Shown piece by piece: positions 57,101 through 64,000 of a DNA stretch of 64,000 nt. The stretch spans positions 1,550,001 to 1,614,000 of the forward strand of contig CM074137.1 of the NCBI GenBank assembly GCA_037178625.1. Direction: 5' to 3'. The translations under genes were made by a program, and so were the position numbers. Numbering within the stretch: the stretch's first letter is position 1; each line of letters starts with the position of its first letter. The DNA comes from Skeletonema tropicum (taxonomy: Eukaryota; Bacillariophyta; Thalassiosirophyceae; Thalassiosirales; Thalassiosiraceae). The notes beneath the pieces are model-generated. The model searched no databases, was not told where the DNA came from, and was given only the letters and a program-made list of their open reading frames with translations.

Positions 57101-60100
57101 CATTACCTTCCAGCAATCCGACGAGCATACCAAGCTCATCGCCTTCCACATCACCATCAGATGTGCCCAGTTCAACTCCGACATCTGCTCCGAGTGGATC
57201 TCCCTCATCAGCACCATCTGAATCGCCTTCCGCAGAACCGTCAAGTGACCCAAGCTCATTGCCAACGGTGTCACCGTCAGATTTTCCGAGCTCTACACCA
57301 TCTCTAGAACCAACTGAATCTCCCTCATCAGAACCAACTCAGTCGCCATCTAGTAATCCGACGAGCAAACCGAGCTCAACCCCTTCAACTTCACCGTCAG
57401 ATGTGCCAAGTTCATCTCCGTCATCATCGCCATCTCAGTCGCCTTCCAGCAATCCAACAAGCAAACCAAGCTCGACCCCTTCAGCTTCACCGTCAAATGT
57501 GCCCAGTTCGTCTCCAACGTCTAACCCAAGTGCTTCTCCGTCGTCAGTACCCTCTACATCGCCTTCCGCACAGCCGACAAGTGAGCCAAGCTCATCTCCT
57601 TCGAGCTCGCCAACAGATATGCCGAGTTCTTCACCGTCTAATGAACCCTCTCCGTCGCCGTCATCATCACCATCTGAATCACCGTCAGCGCATCCGTCAA
57701 GCAATCCAAGCTCAGCTCCTTCGGCCTCTCCGTCAGCTACGCCTAGCTCAAGCCCCACCTCTAATCCAAGCTCATCTCCTTCAGAAAAACCCTCGTCATC
57801 GCCGTCTGCACAACCAACATCTGAACCAAGCTCATCGCCATCCACAACTCCGTCAGATGTCCCGAGTCGTTCTCCCTCAGCTGCACCGAGTCAATCTCCA
57901 TCGGCAGCGCCGTCTGCATCACCGTCTACGCACCCAACAAGTGAACCTAGCTCATTGCCATCAGAATCTCCGTCGTATGCCCCGAGCTCTTCACCATCTG
58001 CACAACCAAGTACATCTCCGTCAGTAAAGCCATCTGCATTGCCATCCAGCATTCCCACGAGTAAGCCAAGCTCATCTCCTTCCGAGACTCCAACTCTTCC
58101 TCCTTCAGATGTTCCAAGTCTAACTCCAACAGCTTCACCAAGCTCATCTCCTTCAGCTAGTCCGAGTGCTTCTCCTTCATCTGAGCCGTCTGCATTGCCA
58201 TCCGCAGAGCCGACGAGCAAACCAAGCTCATATCCATCGGTATCACCGTCAGATGTGCCCAGCTCATCCCCAACATCTGCTCCTAGTCGATCTCCATCAT
58301 CAACACCTTCTGCATCACCGTCCGCACAGCCGACGAGCGCACCAAGCTCATTCCCATCAGCATCTCCGTCGTCTGCTCCGAGCTCTTCACCGTCTGCAGA
58401 ACCCAGTTCGTTTCCCTCTTCATCACCATCTGAATCACCAACCTCTGAGCCGACAAGCATACCAAGCTCAACTCCTTCAGCGTCACCTTCAGCTGAGCCA
58501 AGCTCAACTCCTTCAAGTGTACCCAGTTCATCTCCAACATCAGCACCATCTGAATCGCCGTCTGCAAATCCAACAGATGCTCCGAGCTCATCGCCATCCT
58601 CATCTCCTTCATCTGCTCCGAGCTCTTCTCCATCATCTGCACCGAGTCACTCTCCGTCATCAAAACCATCTGCCTCACCGTCCACACAGCCGACAAGTGA
58701 CCCAAGCTCATACCCGTCTTCAACACCATCAGCATCTCCGTCCGCACAGCCGACAAGTAAACCAAGTTCAACACCATCAGTATCTCCGTCAGCTGAACCT
58801 ACTTCGTCGCCAACAGCTGTACCTTCTGCATCGCCATCGAGCAATCCCACCAGCAAACCAAGCTCGTTTCCGAGCTCTTCTCCGTCAGCTGTACCTTCTG
58901 CTCACCCGTCGAGTGAACCAACCGGCTCTCCTTCAGAATCTCCATCAGCGTCTCCCAGTAATTCCCCATCAGCTTCTCCAAGCTCGTTACTGACATCAAA
59001 ACCTTCTCTATTGCCGTCAAGCAGTCCAACAAGCAAACCAAGCTCATTGCCATCAGTATCACCGTCAGCTGCTCCATCTATTGATCACTCTGCAGCTTGC
59101 GATGCATTTTTGAGTGACTGCTTCGACCATCCAGAGAAAGTTACCGTTTGCTTTTTTGCAAGCTGTTGTTGGTTTCAAGCAGATGAACAGGGTTTACGCG
59201 AGTGTGTAATGCAGGCGATGTTGTCTTCCGAGCCATCCAGCAATCCAACAAGCAAACCAAGCATATCGCCTTCAGCTGAGCCTACCTCATCACCTTCTTC
59301 TGTACCTACTTCACTACCATCAGTCAATCCAACAAACGAACCCAGCTCGTCTCCCTCAGCGGCTCCGTCTGATTCCCCAACAGTTGACTACAATGCGCAA
59401 TGTGGTGTGTTCATTTCAGAATGCTTCAAAAATTCAAAAAAAGCTGGTATTTGCCAGATTGCAAGATGTTGTTGGTTACTGAAGAATACTGATGATAGAG
59501 AGGCAAAACGCGAGTGTGTACAAAAGTCTTCTGTGCCTTCATTGAGTCCTACAGTTACGCCATCATATGAGCCATCATCAAGTCCGTCTGCGTCACCTAC
59601 CGATGTGCCAACAAGCAAGCCAAGCTCATTACCATCACACAGTCCAACAGCATTACCTTCAGCATCGCCGTCCAATCTGCCAACACCTACACCGAGCTCA
59701 TTCCCATCTACATTACCATCAGCATCTCCAAGCGCAACTCCAACAGATGAACCTAGCCACTCTCCATCGTCAGAACCATCTGTATCACCATCTGCGAAGC
59801 CAACAAGTATGCCAAGTTCGTCTCCATCATCAAAGCCATCAGTTGCTCCGAGCTCTTCACCATCAGCTGCCCCCAGTAACTTTCCGTCATCAGCACCGTC
59901 AACATCTCCATCCACTCATCCGACAAGTCAACCTAGCACATTTCCTTCAAGTTCTCCGTCAGCTGTACCCAGTCCATCTCCGTCGGATGTGCCCACAACG
60001 TCGCCATCAGTTGCACCGAGCCAATCTCCGTCGTCAACACCATCTGCGCCTCCATCAACTGAGCCGACAAGCACACCAAGCGCATCTCCGTCAGCTTTTC

Positions 60101-62157
60101 CTACAGATGTGCCGAGTACATCACCATCATCTGCCCCAAGTGCTTCTCCGACAGTTGCACCCAGCCAATCTCCATCATCTGGACCATCTGTATCACCATC
60201 TACGCTCCCAACAAGCAGCCCAAGCTCGTCTCCAACAGATTTTCCATCAGCTGCTCCGTCCAGATCACCATCTGCATTGCCGTCCACTCACCCGACGAGT
60301 TTACCAAGCTCGTCTCCTTCGGTGTCTCCGACTGCTGCTCCGAGTGAATCTCCTTCGGATCATCCAAGCACAACTCCGTCAACCACTCCCAGCAACAGAC
60401 CATCATCATCGCCCTCTTCGTCGCCATCCACTCTTCCTACAAGTAATCCAAGCTCGTCACCATCTGTGTCGCCATCAGTTGCACCTAGTCACTCTCCCTC
60501 TGTTTCACCGAGCCACTCTCCGTCATTAAGCCCATCTGAAACGCCTTCTGCCCGCCCTTCTGCCAGTCCGAGTGTCTCTCCATCTTTGTTACCGTCAGCT
60601 TCACCCAGCACGTTTCCATCATCAAAACCTTCTGCGTCGCCGTCTGCACAGCCAACAGCTGACCCAAGCTCATTTCCTACGGGGTCGCCGTCATCTGCAC
60701 CAAGTCGATTTCCTTCGAGTAGACCAAGTTCTGCCCCAACTGACTCTCCATCAGAATCACCAAGTGACGTTCCTACATTGAGCCCCAGTGAATCTCCTTC
60801 TGCCCTGCCAACATCATCACCTTCGATCAGTCCATCAAGTCAGCCATCAGACTCTCCTAGTGTGTCTTCCAAACCCTCAGCAAGTCCTTCGAGTAAGCCA
60901 TCAGTTGCTCCTAGTGCATTCCCCTCATTGGAACCTTCTCCATCACCATCAAGCCAGCCGTCGGGTACACCGAGCTTGTACCCGACTGCAACTCCATCAG
61001 CTGCACCTACTGCATTACCATCAAGCGTGCCAAGTTCATCTCCCTCAGATACACCTACTGCATCTCCATCAAGCAGACCATCGTCAGCACCCACTGCATC
61101 GCCATCAATAGAGCCAACGGGCACACCAAGCGCATCTCCTTCAACGGAACCGACAGCTCAGCCCTCTCTGCATCCATCAGCATCGCCATCAAGCTATCCA
61201 ACAAGTCATCCTAGTACATCTCCTTCGTCCAGTCCAACAGATGAACCATCTGCGCCACCGTCAAGTCATCCGACGAGTCAGCCTAGTGCACGTCCCTCGT
61301 CAAACCCCTCTGCAACTCCATCAGTGTCACCAACTGATAGGCCCAGCTCGTTTCCCTCAGTTTCACCGACTGCATCTCCATCGAGTAGCCCATCATCACA
61401 TCCCACTGCGACACCATCGATTGCACCGACTGGTTCGCCGAGTGTATCCTCCATGCCCTCAGCATCTCCATCAGCTGAGCCAACGGGAACACCAACATCC
61501 GAGCTATGGGCGAAACAGAAGGAAGCTCTCATGACGGGAAGTTTCGTTTCAAGCAATGGCCCGAATTATGGTTTGATTCGTTCAATTGTGTTTGGAGTCG
61601 TTGGTTTTGCTGCCCTTGTTGTGCTTAGTCTCTTTTCGCACAGGGCTTACAATAGTAGATCTCGAGGATCTCGTCGGCGGCAAAGATCGTCATCAAGGGG
61701 AAGAAGTCGTAGTCGTCGATCTTCCTCTAGGGGAAGAAGTCGTTATTATGACGATTACACAGACGAAGGTGAAAGCTTTGACACTCCTGGCTATACCAAC
61801 ACGTTCGACCAAACAAACAGCGTTGCATCTAATCAATCCAGAATGGTTGATCAAATTTCGAAGAGTCTGGCCACTTTCATAGATCAGCAACCGAAGCGAG
61901 TTCGAAGAGAGGTCTTTGCGCCAGCAGGAAAGCTGGGTGTCATAGTAGATACTTCAACTGACGGGCCCATCGTTCACAGCATCAAGGATGATTCGCCTTT
62001 GATTGGAAAAGTGTTTGCTGGTGACTATATTGTTGCAATAGACGATGAAGACACATCAGACTGGTCAGCTCATAACGTCACGAAATTGGTTGCTCAAAAG
62101 AGTGGCAGTGTCAGGAAGCTGACTCTTATGAGTAACAACTGGGATGATCTAGCCTAA
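51148..62157 (+). CDS. Giant PS-repeat surface protein with TM helix and PDZ-like tail, 3669 aa
   Basis: This is an 11-kb single open frame. Parts in order: signal peptide (MKQLLVCAAAASALLCGHGAHA); N-terminal Cys-rich region (about 32-150) ending in a CCW module; Pro-Ser/Thr-x-x repeats over about 155-2640; Cys modules at about 2650-2690 (CCWFQADEQGLRECV) and 2751-2795 (CCWLLKNTDDREAKRECV); further repeats to about 3450; a transmembrane helix at about 3475-3498 (SIVFGVVGFAALVVLSLFS); an Arg/Ser-rich stretch (SRGSRRRQRSSSRGRSRSRR); and a PDZ-like domain at about 3592-3664 (GKLGVIVDTSTDGPIVHSIK). The repeat region contains an internal near-perfect duplication of about 3 kb. It is a longer paralogue of the 2087-residue protein. 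Sequence suggests a cell-surface tether; the ligand and role are unknown. Confidence 0.85.
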   Translation: MKQLLVCAAAASALLCGHGAHAALNISRALQGTGIIFPDFCSDGCDTSLCKCMEHAFGNPELCVSEIDSSCKADGLRGCVPEDQLSSTQEIFCDFSDCIVDGETSEEECSCRMYTTHCFSDQKCDESCEIARCCWFQDDDEGRRECLPVFPTNAPTGEPSDAPSSTPSSSPSATPSTLPTTNPSSTPSTSPSVSPTYTPSGQPSNLPSDVPSHYPSVQPSAAPSESPSAEPTSSPSAVPSASPSSNPTSTPSSSPSAKPSSSPSAQPTSEPSSSPSTTPSDVPSRSPSAAPSQSPSATPSTLPTTQPTNDPSLSPSESPSAAPSSSPSAGPSASPSSEPSALPTTDPSSKPSSSPSTSPSDVPSSSPTSAPSRSPSSTPSASPSAQPTSAPSSFPSASPSSAPSSTPSAEPSSFPSSSPSESPTSEPTSTPSSTPSSVPSSSPTSAPSASPSAQPTREPSSSPSASPSDIPSSSPSSAPSHSPTSTPSASPSVEPSSDPSSSPSASPSSAPSSSPSAEPSSSPSSNPTSKPSSSPTSTPSTIPSAHPSSEPTDFPSVSPSASPSNSPSASPSASPSSEPSALPSSNPTSIPSSSPSTSPSDVPSSTPTSAPSGSPSSAPSESPSAEPSSDPSSLPTVSPSDFPSSSPSLEPTESPSSEPSQSPSSNPTSKPSSTPSTSPSDVPSSSPSSSPSQSPSSNPTSKPSSTPSASPSNVPSSSPTSNPSASPSSVPSTSPSAQPTSEPSSSPSSSPTDMPSSSPSNEPSPSPSSSPSESPSAHPSSNPSSAPSASPSATPSSSPTSNPSSSPSAKPSSSPSAQPTSEPSSSPSTTPSDVPSRSPSAAPSQSPSAAPSASPSTHPTSEPSSLPSESPSYAPSSSPSAQPSTSPSVKPSALPSSIPTSKPSSSPSETPTLPPSDVPSLTPTASPSSSPSASPSASPSSEPSALPSAEPTSKPSSYPSVSPSDVPTSSPTTTPSKFPSSTPSASPSAQPTSEPSSFPSASPSSAPSSSPSAEPSSFPSSSPSEPPTSEPTSIPSSTPSASPSAEPSSTPSSIPSSSPTSAPSESPSANPTDVPSSSPSSSPSSAPSSSPSSAPSHSPSSKPSASPSTQPTSDPSSYPSSTPSASPSAQPTSKPSSTPSVSPSAEPTSSPTAVPSASPSSNPTSKPSSFPSSSPSAVPSAHPSSEPTGSPSESPSASPSNSPSASPSSLPTSKPSLLPSSSPTSEPSSLPSVSPSEVPSLFPTSAPSKSPSSRPSQTPSTLPTSEPSSLPSVSPSNVPSSTPTLEPSGSPSSAPSSSPSSIPTSKPSSTPSASPSNLPSSSPTSNPSASPSSVPSTSPSALPTAEPSSSPSSSPTDMPSSSPSAEPSPSPSSSPSESPSAQPSSNPSSAPSASPSATPSSSPTSNPSSSPSAKPSSSPSKSPSSIPTSKPSSTPSASPSYVPSSSPTSNPSASPSSVPSTSPSAQPTSEPSSSPSSSPTDMPSSSPSNEPSPSPSSSPSESPSAHPSSNPSSAPSASPSATPSSSPTSNPSSSPSAKPSSSPSKSPSSIPTSKPSSTPSASPSNVPSSSPTSNPSAFPSSVPSTSPSAQPTSEPSSSPSSSPTDMPSSSPSNEPSPSPSSSPSESPSAHPSSNPSSAPSASPSATPSTRPTSNPSSSPSEKPSSSPSAQPTSEPSSSPSTTPSDVPSRSPSAAPSQSPSAAPSASPSTHPTNDPSSLPSESPSAAPSSSPSAGPSASPSSEPSALPTTDPSSKPSSSPSTSPSDVPSSSPTSAPSRSPSSTPSASPSAQPTSAPSSFPSASPSSAPSSTPSAEPSSFPSSSPSESPTSEPTSTPSSTPSSVPSSSPTSAPSASPSAQPTREPSSSPSASPSDIPSSSPSSAPSHSPTSTPSASPSVEPSSDPSSSPSASPSSAPSSSPSAEPSASPSSNPTSKPSSSPTSTPSTIPSAHPSSEPTDFPSVSPSASPSNSPSASPSASPSSEPSALPSSNPTSIPSSSPSTSPSDVPSSTPTSAPSGSPSSAPSESPSAEPSSDPSSLPTVSPSDFPSSTPSLEPTESPSSEPTQSPSSNPTSKPSSTPSTSPSDVPSSSPSSSPSQSPSSNPTSKPSSTPSASPSNVPSSSPTSNPSASPSSVPSTSPSAQPTSEPSSSPSSSPTDMPSSSPSNEPSPSPSSSPSESPSAHPSSNPSSAPSASPSATPSSSPTSNPSSSPSEKPSSSPSAQPTSEPSSSPSTTPSDVPSRSPSAAPSQSPSAAPSASPSTHPTSEPSSLPSESPSYAPSSSPSAQPSTSPSVKPSALPSSIPTSKPSSSPSETPTLPPSDVPSLTPTASPSSSPSASPSASPSSEPSALPSAEPTSKPSSYPSVSPSDVPSSSPTSAPSRSPSSTPSASPSAQPTSAPSSFPSASPSSAPSSSPSAEPSSFPSSSPSESPTSEPTSIPSSTPSASPSAEPSSTPSSVPSSSPTSAPSESPSANPTDAPSSSPSSSPSSAPSSSPSSAPSHSPSSKPSASPSTQPTSDPSSYPSSTPSASPSAQPTSKPSSTPSVSPSAEPTSSPTAVPSASPSSNPTSKPSSFPSSSPSAVPSAHPSSEPTGSPSESPSASPSNSPSASPSSLLTSKPSLLPSSSPTSKPSSLPSVSPSAAPSIDHSAACDAFLSDCFDHPEKVTVCFFASCCWFQADEQGLRECVMQAMLSSEPSSNPTSKPSISPSAEPTSSPSSVPTSLPSVNPTNEPSSSPSAAPSDSPTVDYNAQCGVFISECFKNSKKAGICQIARCCWLLKNTDDREAKRECVQKSSVPSLSPTVTPSYEPSSSPSASPTDVPTSKPSSLPSHSPTALPSASPSNLPTPTPSSFPSTLPSASPSATPTDEPSHSPSSEPSVSPSAKPTSMPSSSPSSKPSVAPSSSPSAAPSNFPSSAPSTSPSTHPTSQPSTFPSSSPSAVPSPSPSDVPTTSPSVAPSQSPSSTPSAPPSTEPTSTPSASPSAFPTDVPSTSPSSAPSASPTVAPSQSPSSGPSVSPSTLPTSSPSSSPTDFPSAAPSRSPSALPSTHPTSLPSSSPSVSPTAAPSESPSDHPSTTPSTTPSNRPSSSPSSSPSTLPTSNPSSSPSVSPSVAPSHSPSVSPSHSPSLSPSETPSARPSASPSVSPSLLPSASPSTFPSSKPSASPSAQPTADPSSFPTGSPSSAPSRFPSSRPSSAPTDSPSESPSDVPTLSPSESPSALPTSSPSISPSSQPSDSPSVSSKPSASPSSKPSVAPSAFPSLEPSPSPSSQPSGTPSLYPTATPSAAPTALPSSVPSSSPSDTPTASPSSRPSSAPTASPSIEPTGTPSASPSTEPTAQPSLHPSASPSSYPTSHPSTSPSSSPTDEPSAPPSSHPTSQPSARPSSNPSATPSVSPTDRPSSFPSVSPTASPSSSPSSHPTATPSIAPTGSPSVSSMPSASPSAEPTGTPTSELWAKQKEALMTGSFVSSNGPNYGLIRSIVFGVVGFAALVVLSLFSHRAYNSRSRGSRRRQRSSSRGRSRSRRSSSRGRSRYYDDYTDEGESFDTPGYTNTFDQTNSVASNQSRMVDQISKSLATFIDQQPKRVRREVFAPAGKLGVIVDTSTDGPIVHSIKDDSPLIGKVFAGDYIVAIDDEDTSDWSAHNVTKLVAQKSGSVRKLTLMSNNWDDLA
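51901..54858 (+). repeat. In-frame internal duplication, left copy
   Basis: About 2.96 kb of the giant gene recurs 4212 bases downstream (56113-59070) with near identity. The offset is a multiple of 12 (351 x 12), so the tetrapeptide register is kept. Small differences remain, such as AAACCCTCGTCATCGCC with one or two changes and local swaps of units. Confidence 0.88.
55041..56112 (+). repeat. Tandem array of 372-base coding units
   Basis: Units start at 55041, 55413 and 55785, each beginning GCCATCAAGTATTCCAACAA, with the third partial. The period is 372 bases, equal to 124 residues or 31 tetrapeptides. A related unit also occurs near 53220 and 57432. Confidence 0.85.
56113..59070 (+). repeat. 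In-frame internal duplication, right copy
   Basis: This is the right copy of the block at 51901-54858. It ends just before the Cys module at 59080, where the sequence becomes unique. Between the copies lies an array of 372-base units (55041, 55413, 55785). Confidence 0.88.
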
Positions 62158-63003
62158 ACCATGTCCATGTGAATTTGTAAAGTCATGAAGTGAGGAGATA
62201 ACCCTCATCATTCCGATAGTGAAAAAATGTGAATAAGTAAATCAAATATGTATTAGATATTAAATTAATGATTTATGAAAAAATCATAACTCGATGTCTG
62301 TAATTCTAATTTATGATAGAGTTTTTGACGGTCAGCCCAAATTGGACTTGATCAGACCTTTCATTTACATTATCTTAAAGTAGTTTCTATTTGCTCATCG
62401 CCTGCTTTGTAAAATAAGATCCCTAATCACCTGAGCATGAGTGCTACGAAACAGACGGAATTGGACTTCATCGTGTATCTACGGGGTTTCATAATCCCTC
62501 ATACTTGCTTAATTCTCAATCTGCACAAAGAAAAATCGAGATTCCACTTACGTTTGCTAATCGGTTGTGAGTATTACGTCTGCGCATGTATGGAATTACT
62601 AAACGGCAGTAACAATGCAAAGTTCTGCGTGTGTAGAACATTCATCGAAGAAATGCTACAAATACATACCAACAAGAGTGTTTCAAAACAACCTTCGAGA
62701 AAAAAGGCAACAAACTTATAGCATCGCTTCAAACCACGCAGACCGTCTGGGCGGAACCAATACAATTCTATAGTATCACCGCCGAGTATAATGGGCCATT
62801 AGATTCGGCTCGTGCGTATTACTCTACTCGTTCAAGTAATTAAAGTCCTAATCTAAGTTAAAAAATATTGTATCATCACTTTCAAATCATACAGCTTGCT
62901 GTCTGCAAAGCCATTCGGCAAAAGAAAAGACCGAACCTTTGTAGCGATGCAGGTCCCTTGTAGTATCGTAGAAATCTAATCTGATAGACTTTGTAATTAT
63001 TAG
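62158..63003. other. Intergenic region before the satellite
   Basis: This AT-rich sequence follows the giant gene. The frame at 62437-62721 has no recognisable domain and I do not call it a gene. A partial satellite marker lies at about 62770-62810. Confidence 0.4.
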
Positions 63004-64000
63004 GCTCGTGCGTATTGACGATGATAGATACGATTTGGTATAAATGGGTGCTGCTAGCCAGCCCACACTGGACCTGGACCTCTCAGATCAGCTACGAGAC
63101 TGTAGCATCACTTCTACAAATGCTATCCTACTGCGCAGTGCTAATGTGCTTGTATAGTATCACCGCCGAGTATAATGGGCCACTAGAAGTGGCTCATGTG
63201 CGTATTGACGATGATAGATACGATTTGGTATAAATGGGTGCTGCTAGCCAGCCCACACTGGACCTCTCAGATCAGCTACAAGACTGTAGCATCACTTCTA
63301 CGAATGCTATCCAACTGCGCAGTGCTAATGTGCTTGTATAGTATCACCGCCGAGTATAATGGGCCACTAGAAGTGGCTCATGTTCGTATTGACGATGATA
63401 GATACGATTTGGTATAAATGGGTGCTGCTAGCCAGCCCACACTGGACCTCTCAGATCAGCTACAAGACTGTAGCATCGCTTCTACGAATGCTATCCTACT
63501 GCGCAGTGCTAATGTGCTTGTATAGTATCACCGCCGAGTATAATGGGCCACTATAGAAGTGGCTCATGTGCGTATTGACGATGATAGATACGATTTGGTC
63601 TAAATGGGTGCTGCTAGCTAGCCCACACTGGACCTCTCAGATCAGCTACGAGACTGTAGCATCGCTTCTACGAATGCTATCCTACTGCGCAGTGCTAATG
63701 TGCTTGTATAGTATCACCGCCGAGTATAATGGTAATGGGCCACTATAGAAGTGGCTCATGTGCGTATTGACGATGATAGATACGATTTGGTCTAAATGGG
63801 TGCTGCTAGCCAGCCCACACTGGACCTCTCAGATCAGCTACGAGACTGTAGCATCACTTCTACAAATGCTATCCTACTGCGCAGTGCTAATGTGCTTGTA
63901 TAGTATCACCGCCGAGTATAATGGGCCACTAGAAGTGGCTCATGTGCGTATTGTCGATGATAGATACGATTTGGTATAAATGGGTGCTGCTAGCCAGCCC
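63004..64000. repeat. Tandem satellite of about 184 bases, open at window end
   Basis: The marker GTATCACCGCCGAGTATAA recurs at 63157, 63341, 63525, 63711 and 63903, giving steps of 184, 184, 186 and 192 bases. An isolated earlier marker at 62770 shows the array once began further left. The first unit (from about 63004) has 6 extra bases (GGACCTGGACC). The step is not a multiple of three, so frames change from unit to unit, and a protein role is unlikely. The array continues past the window edge. Confidence 0.93.

Noticed and set aside
62437..62721. Frame of 94 codons after the giant gene
   Set aside because: No signal, domain or paralogue was recognised, and the base composition is like the surrounding non-coding DNA.
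63015..63979. Repeated small frames of about 70 residues in the satellite
   Set aside because: The repeat step is not a multiple of three and the frames end inside each unit, so these are by-products of the tandem repeat.

Overview
The window looks like nuclear DNA from a diatom, probably a centric one of the Thalassiosirales type; that assignment is an inference. Several predicted proteins begin with a signal peptide followed directly by a Phe or aromatic +1 residue (AHA-F, VNG-F, CAS-F, SRA-F), the usual bipartite entry signal for complex red plastids. Two genes carry short GT-AG introns. Eukaryote-specific families are common: PAM16, mTERF, cyclin L, a Mediator-like protein, PIH1 and GCNA. 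RING/Sel1/MYND proteins and very long Pro-Ser-repeat surface proteins are also typical of these algae as I know them.

Left part (1-10.8 kb): an inverted-repeat element, then PAM16, an unknown plastid membrane protein, a plastid mTERF protein, another unknown plastid protein, a spliced short plastid protein, a CoA-type Nudix hydrolase and a plastid MGDG synthase. Middle-left (11-17.7 kb): a divergent pair of small heat-shock genes (plastid and cytosolic type) sits in a recent tandem duplication of about 2.26 kb. The duplication also cut off a copy of the PIH1-domain gene; a Med11-like gene follows. Middle (18-32 kb): three RING-Sel1-MYND paralogues, one broken by a tRNA-derived SINE. Also here are a DsbA/FrnE-family gene with an in-frame TGA at the first active-site Cys and a good SECIS hairpin in its 3' UTR (a selenoprotein), an Atg22/UMF1-type MFS transporter, a DUF2064 protein, and a kinase with an N-terminal NIT-like (nitrate/nitrite sensing) region.

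Right part (32-62 kb): four plus-strand genes of one surface-protein family, interrupted by a GCNA-type protease gene and a cyclin L gene. Each has a signal peptide, an N-terminal Cys-rich region, long tetrapeptide repeats (Pro-Ser/Thr-x-x) and further short Cys modules with a CCW core. The two large members (2087 and 3669 residues) also have one transmembrane helix, an Arg/Ser-rich cytoplasmic stretch and a C-terminal PDZ-like domain. The two small members are a tandem duplicate pair lacking the membrane and PDZ parts. One copy's flank carries a TTAA-flanked MITE, with a matching empty site in the other copy, and a second TA-flanked MITE. The window ends in a tandem satellite of about 184 bp.

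The strongest points for follow-up are the UPWC selenoprotein with its SECIS, the CCW/PS-repeat/TM/PDZ surface-protein cluster, the NIT-kinase, and the two transposon insertions with readable target-site duplications. All calls come from reading the sequence by eye; no database search was run.
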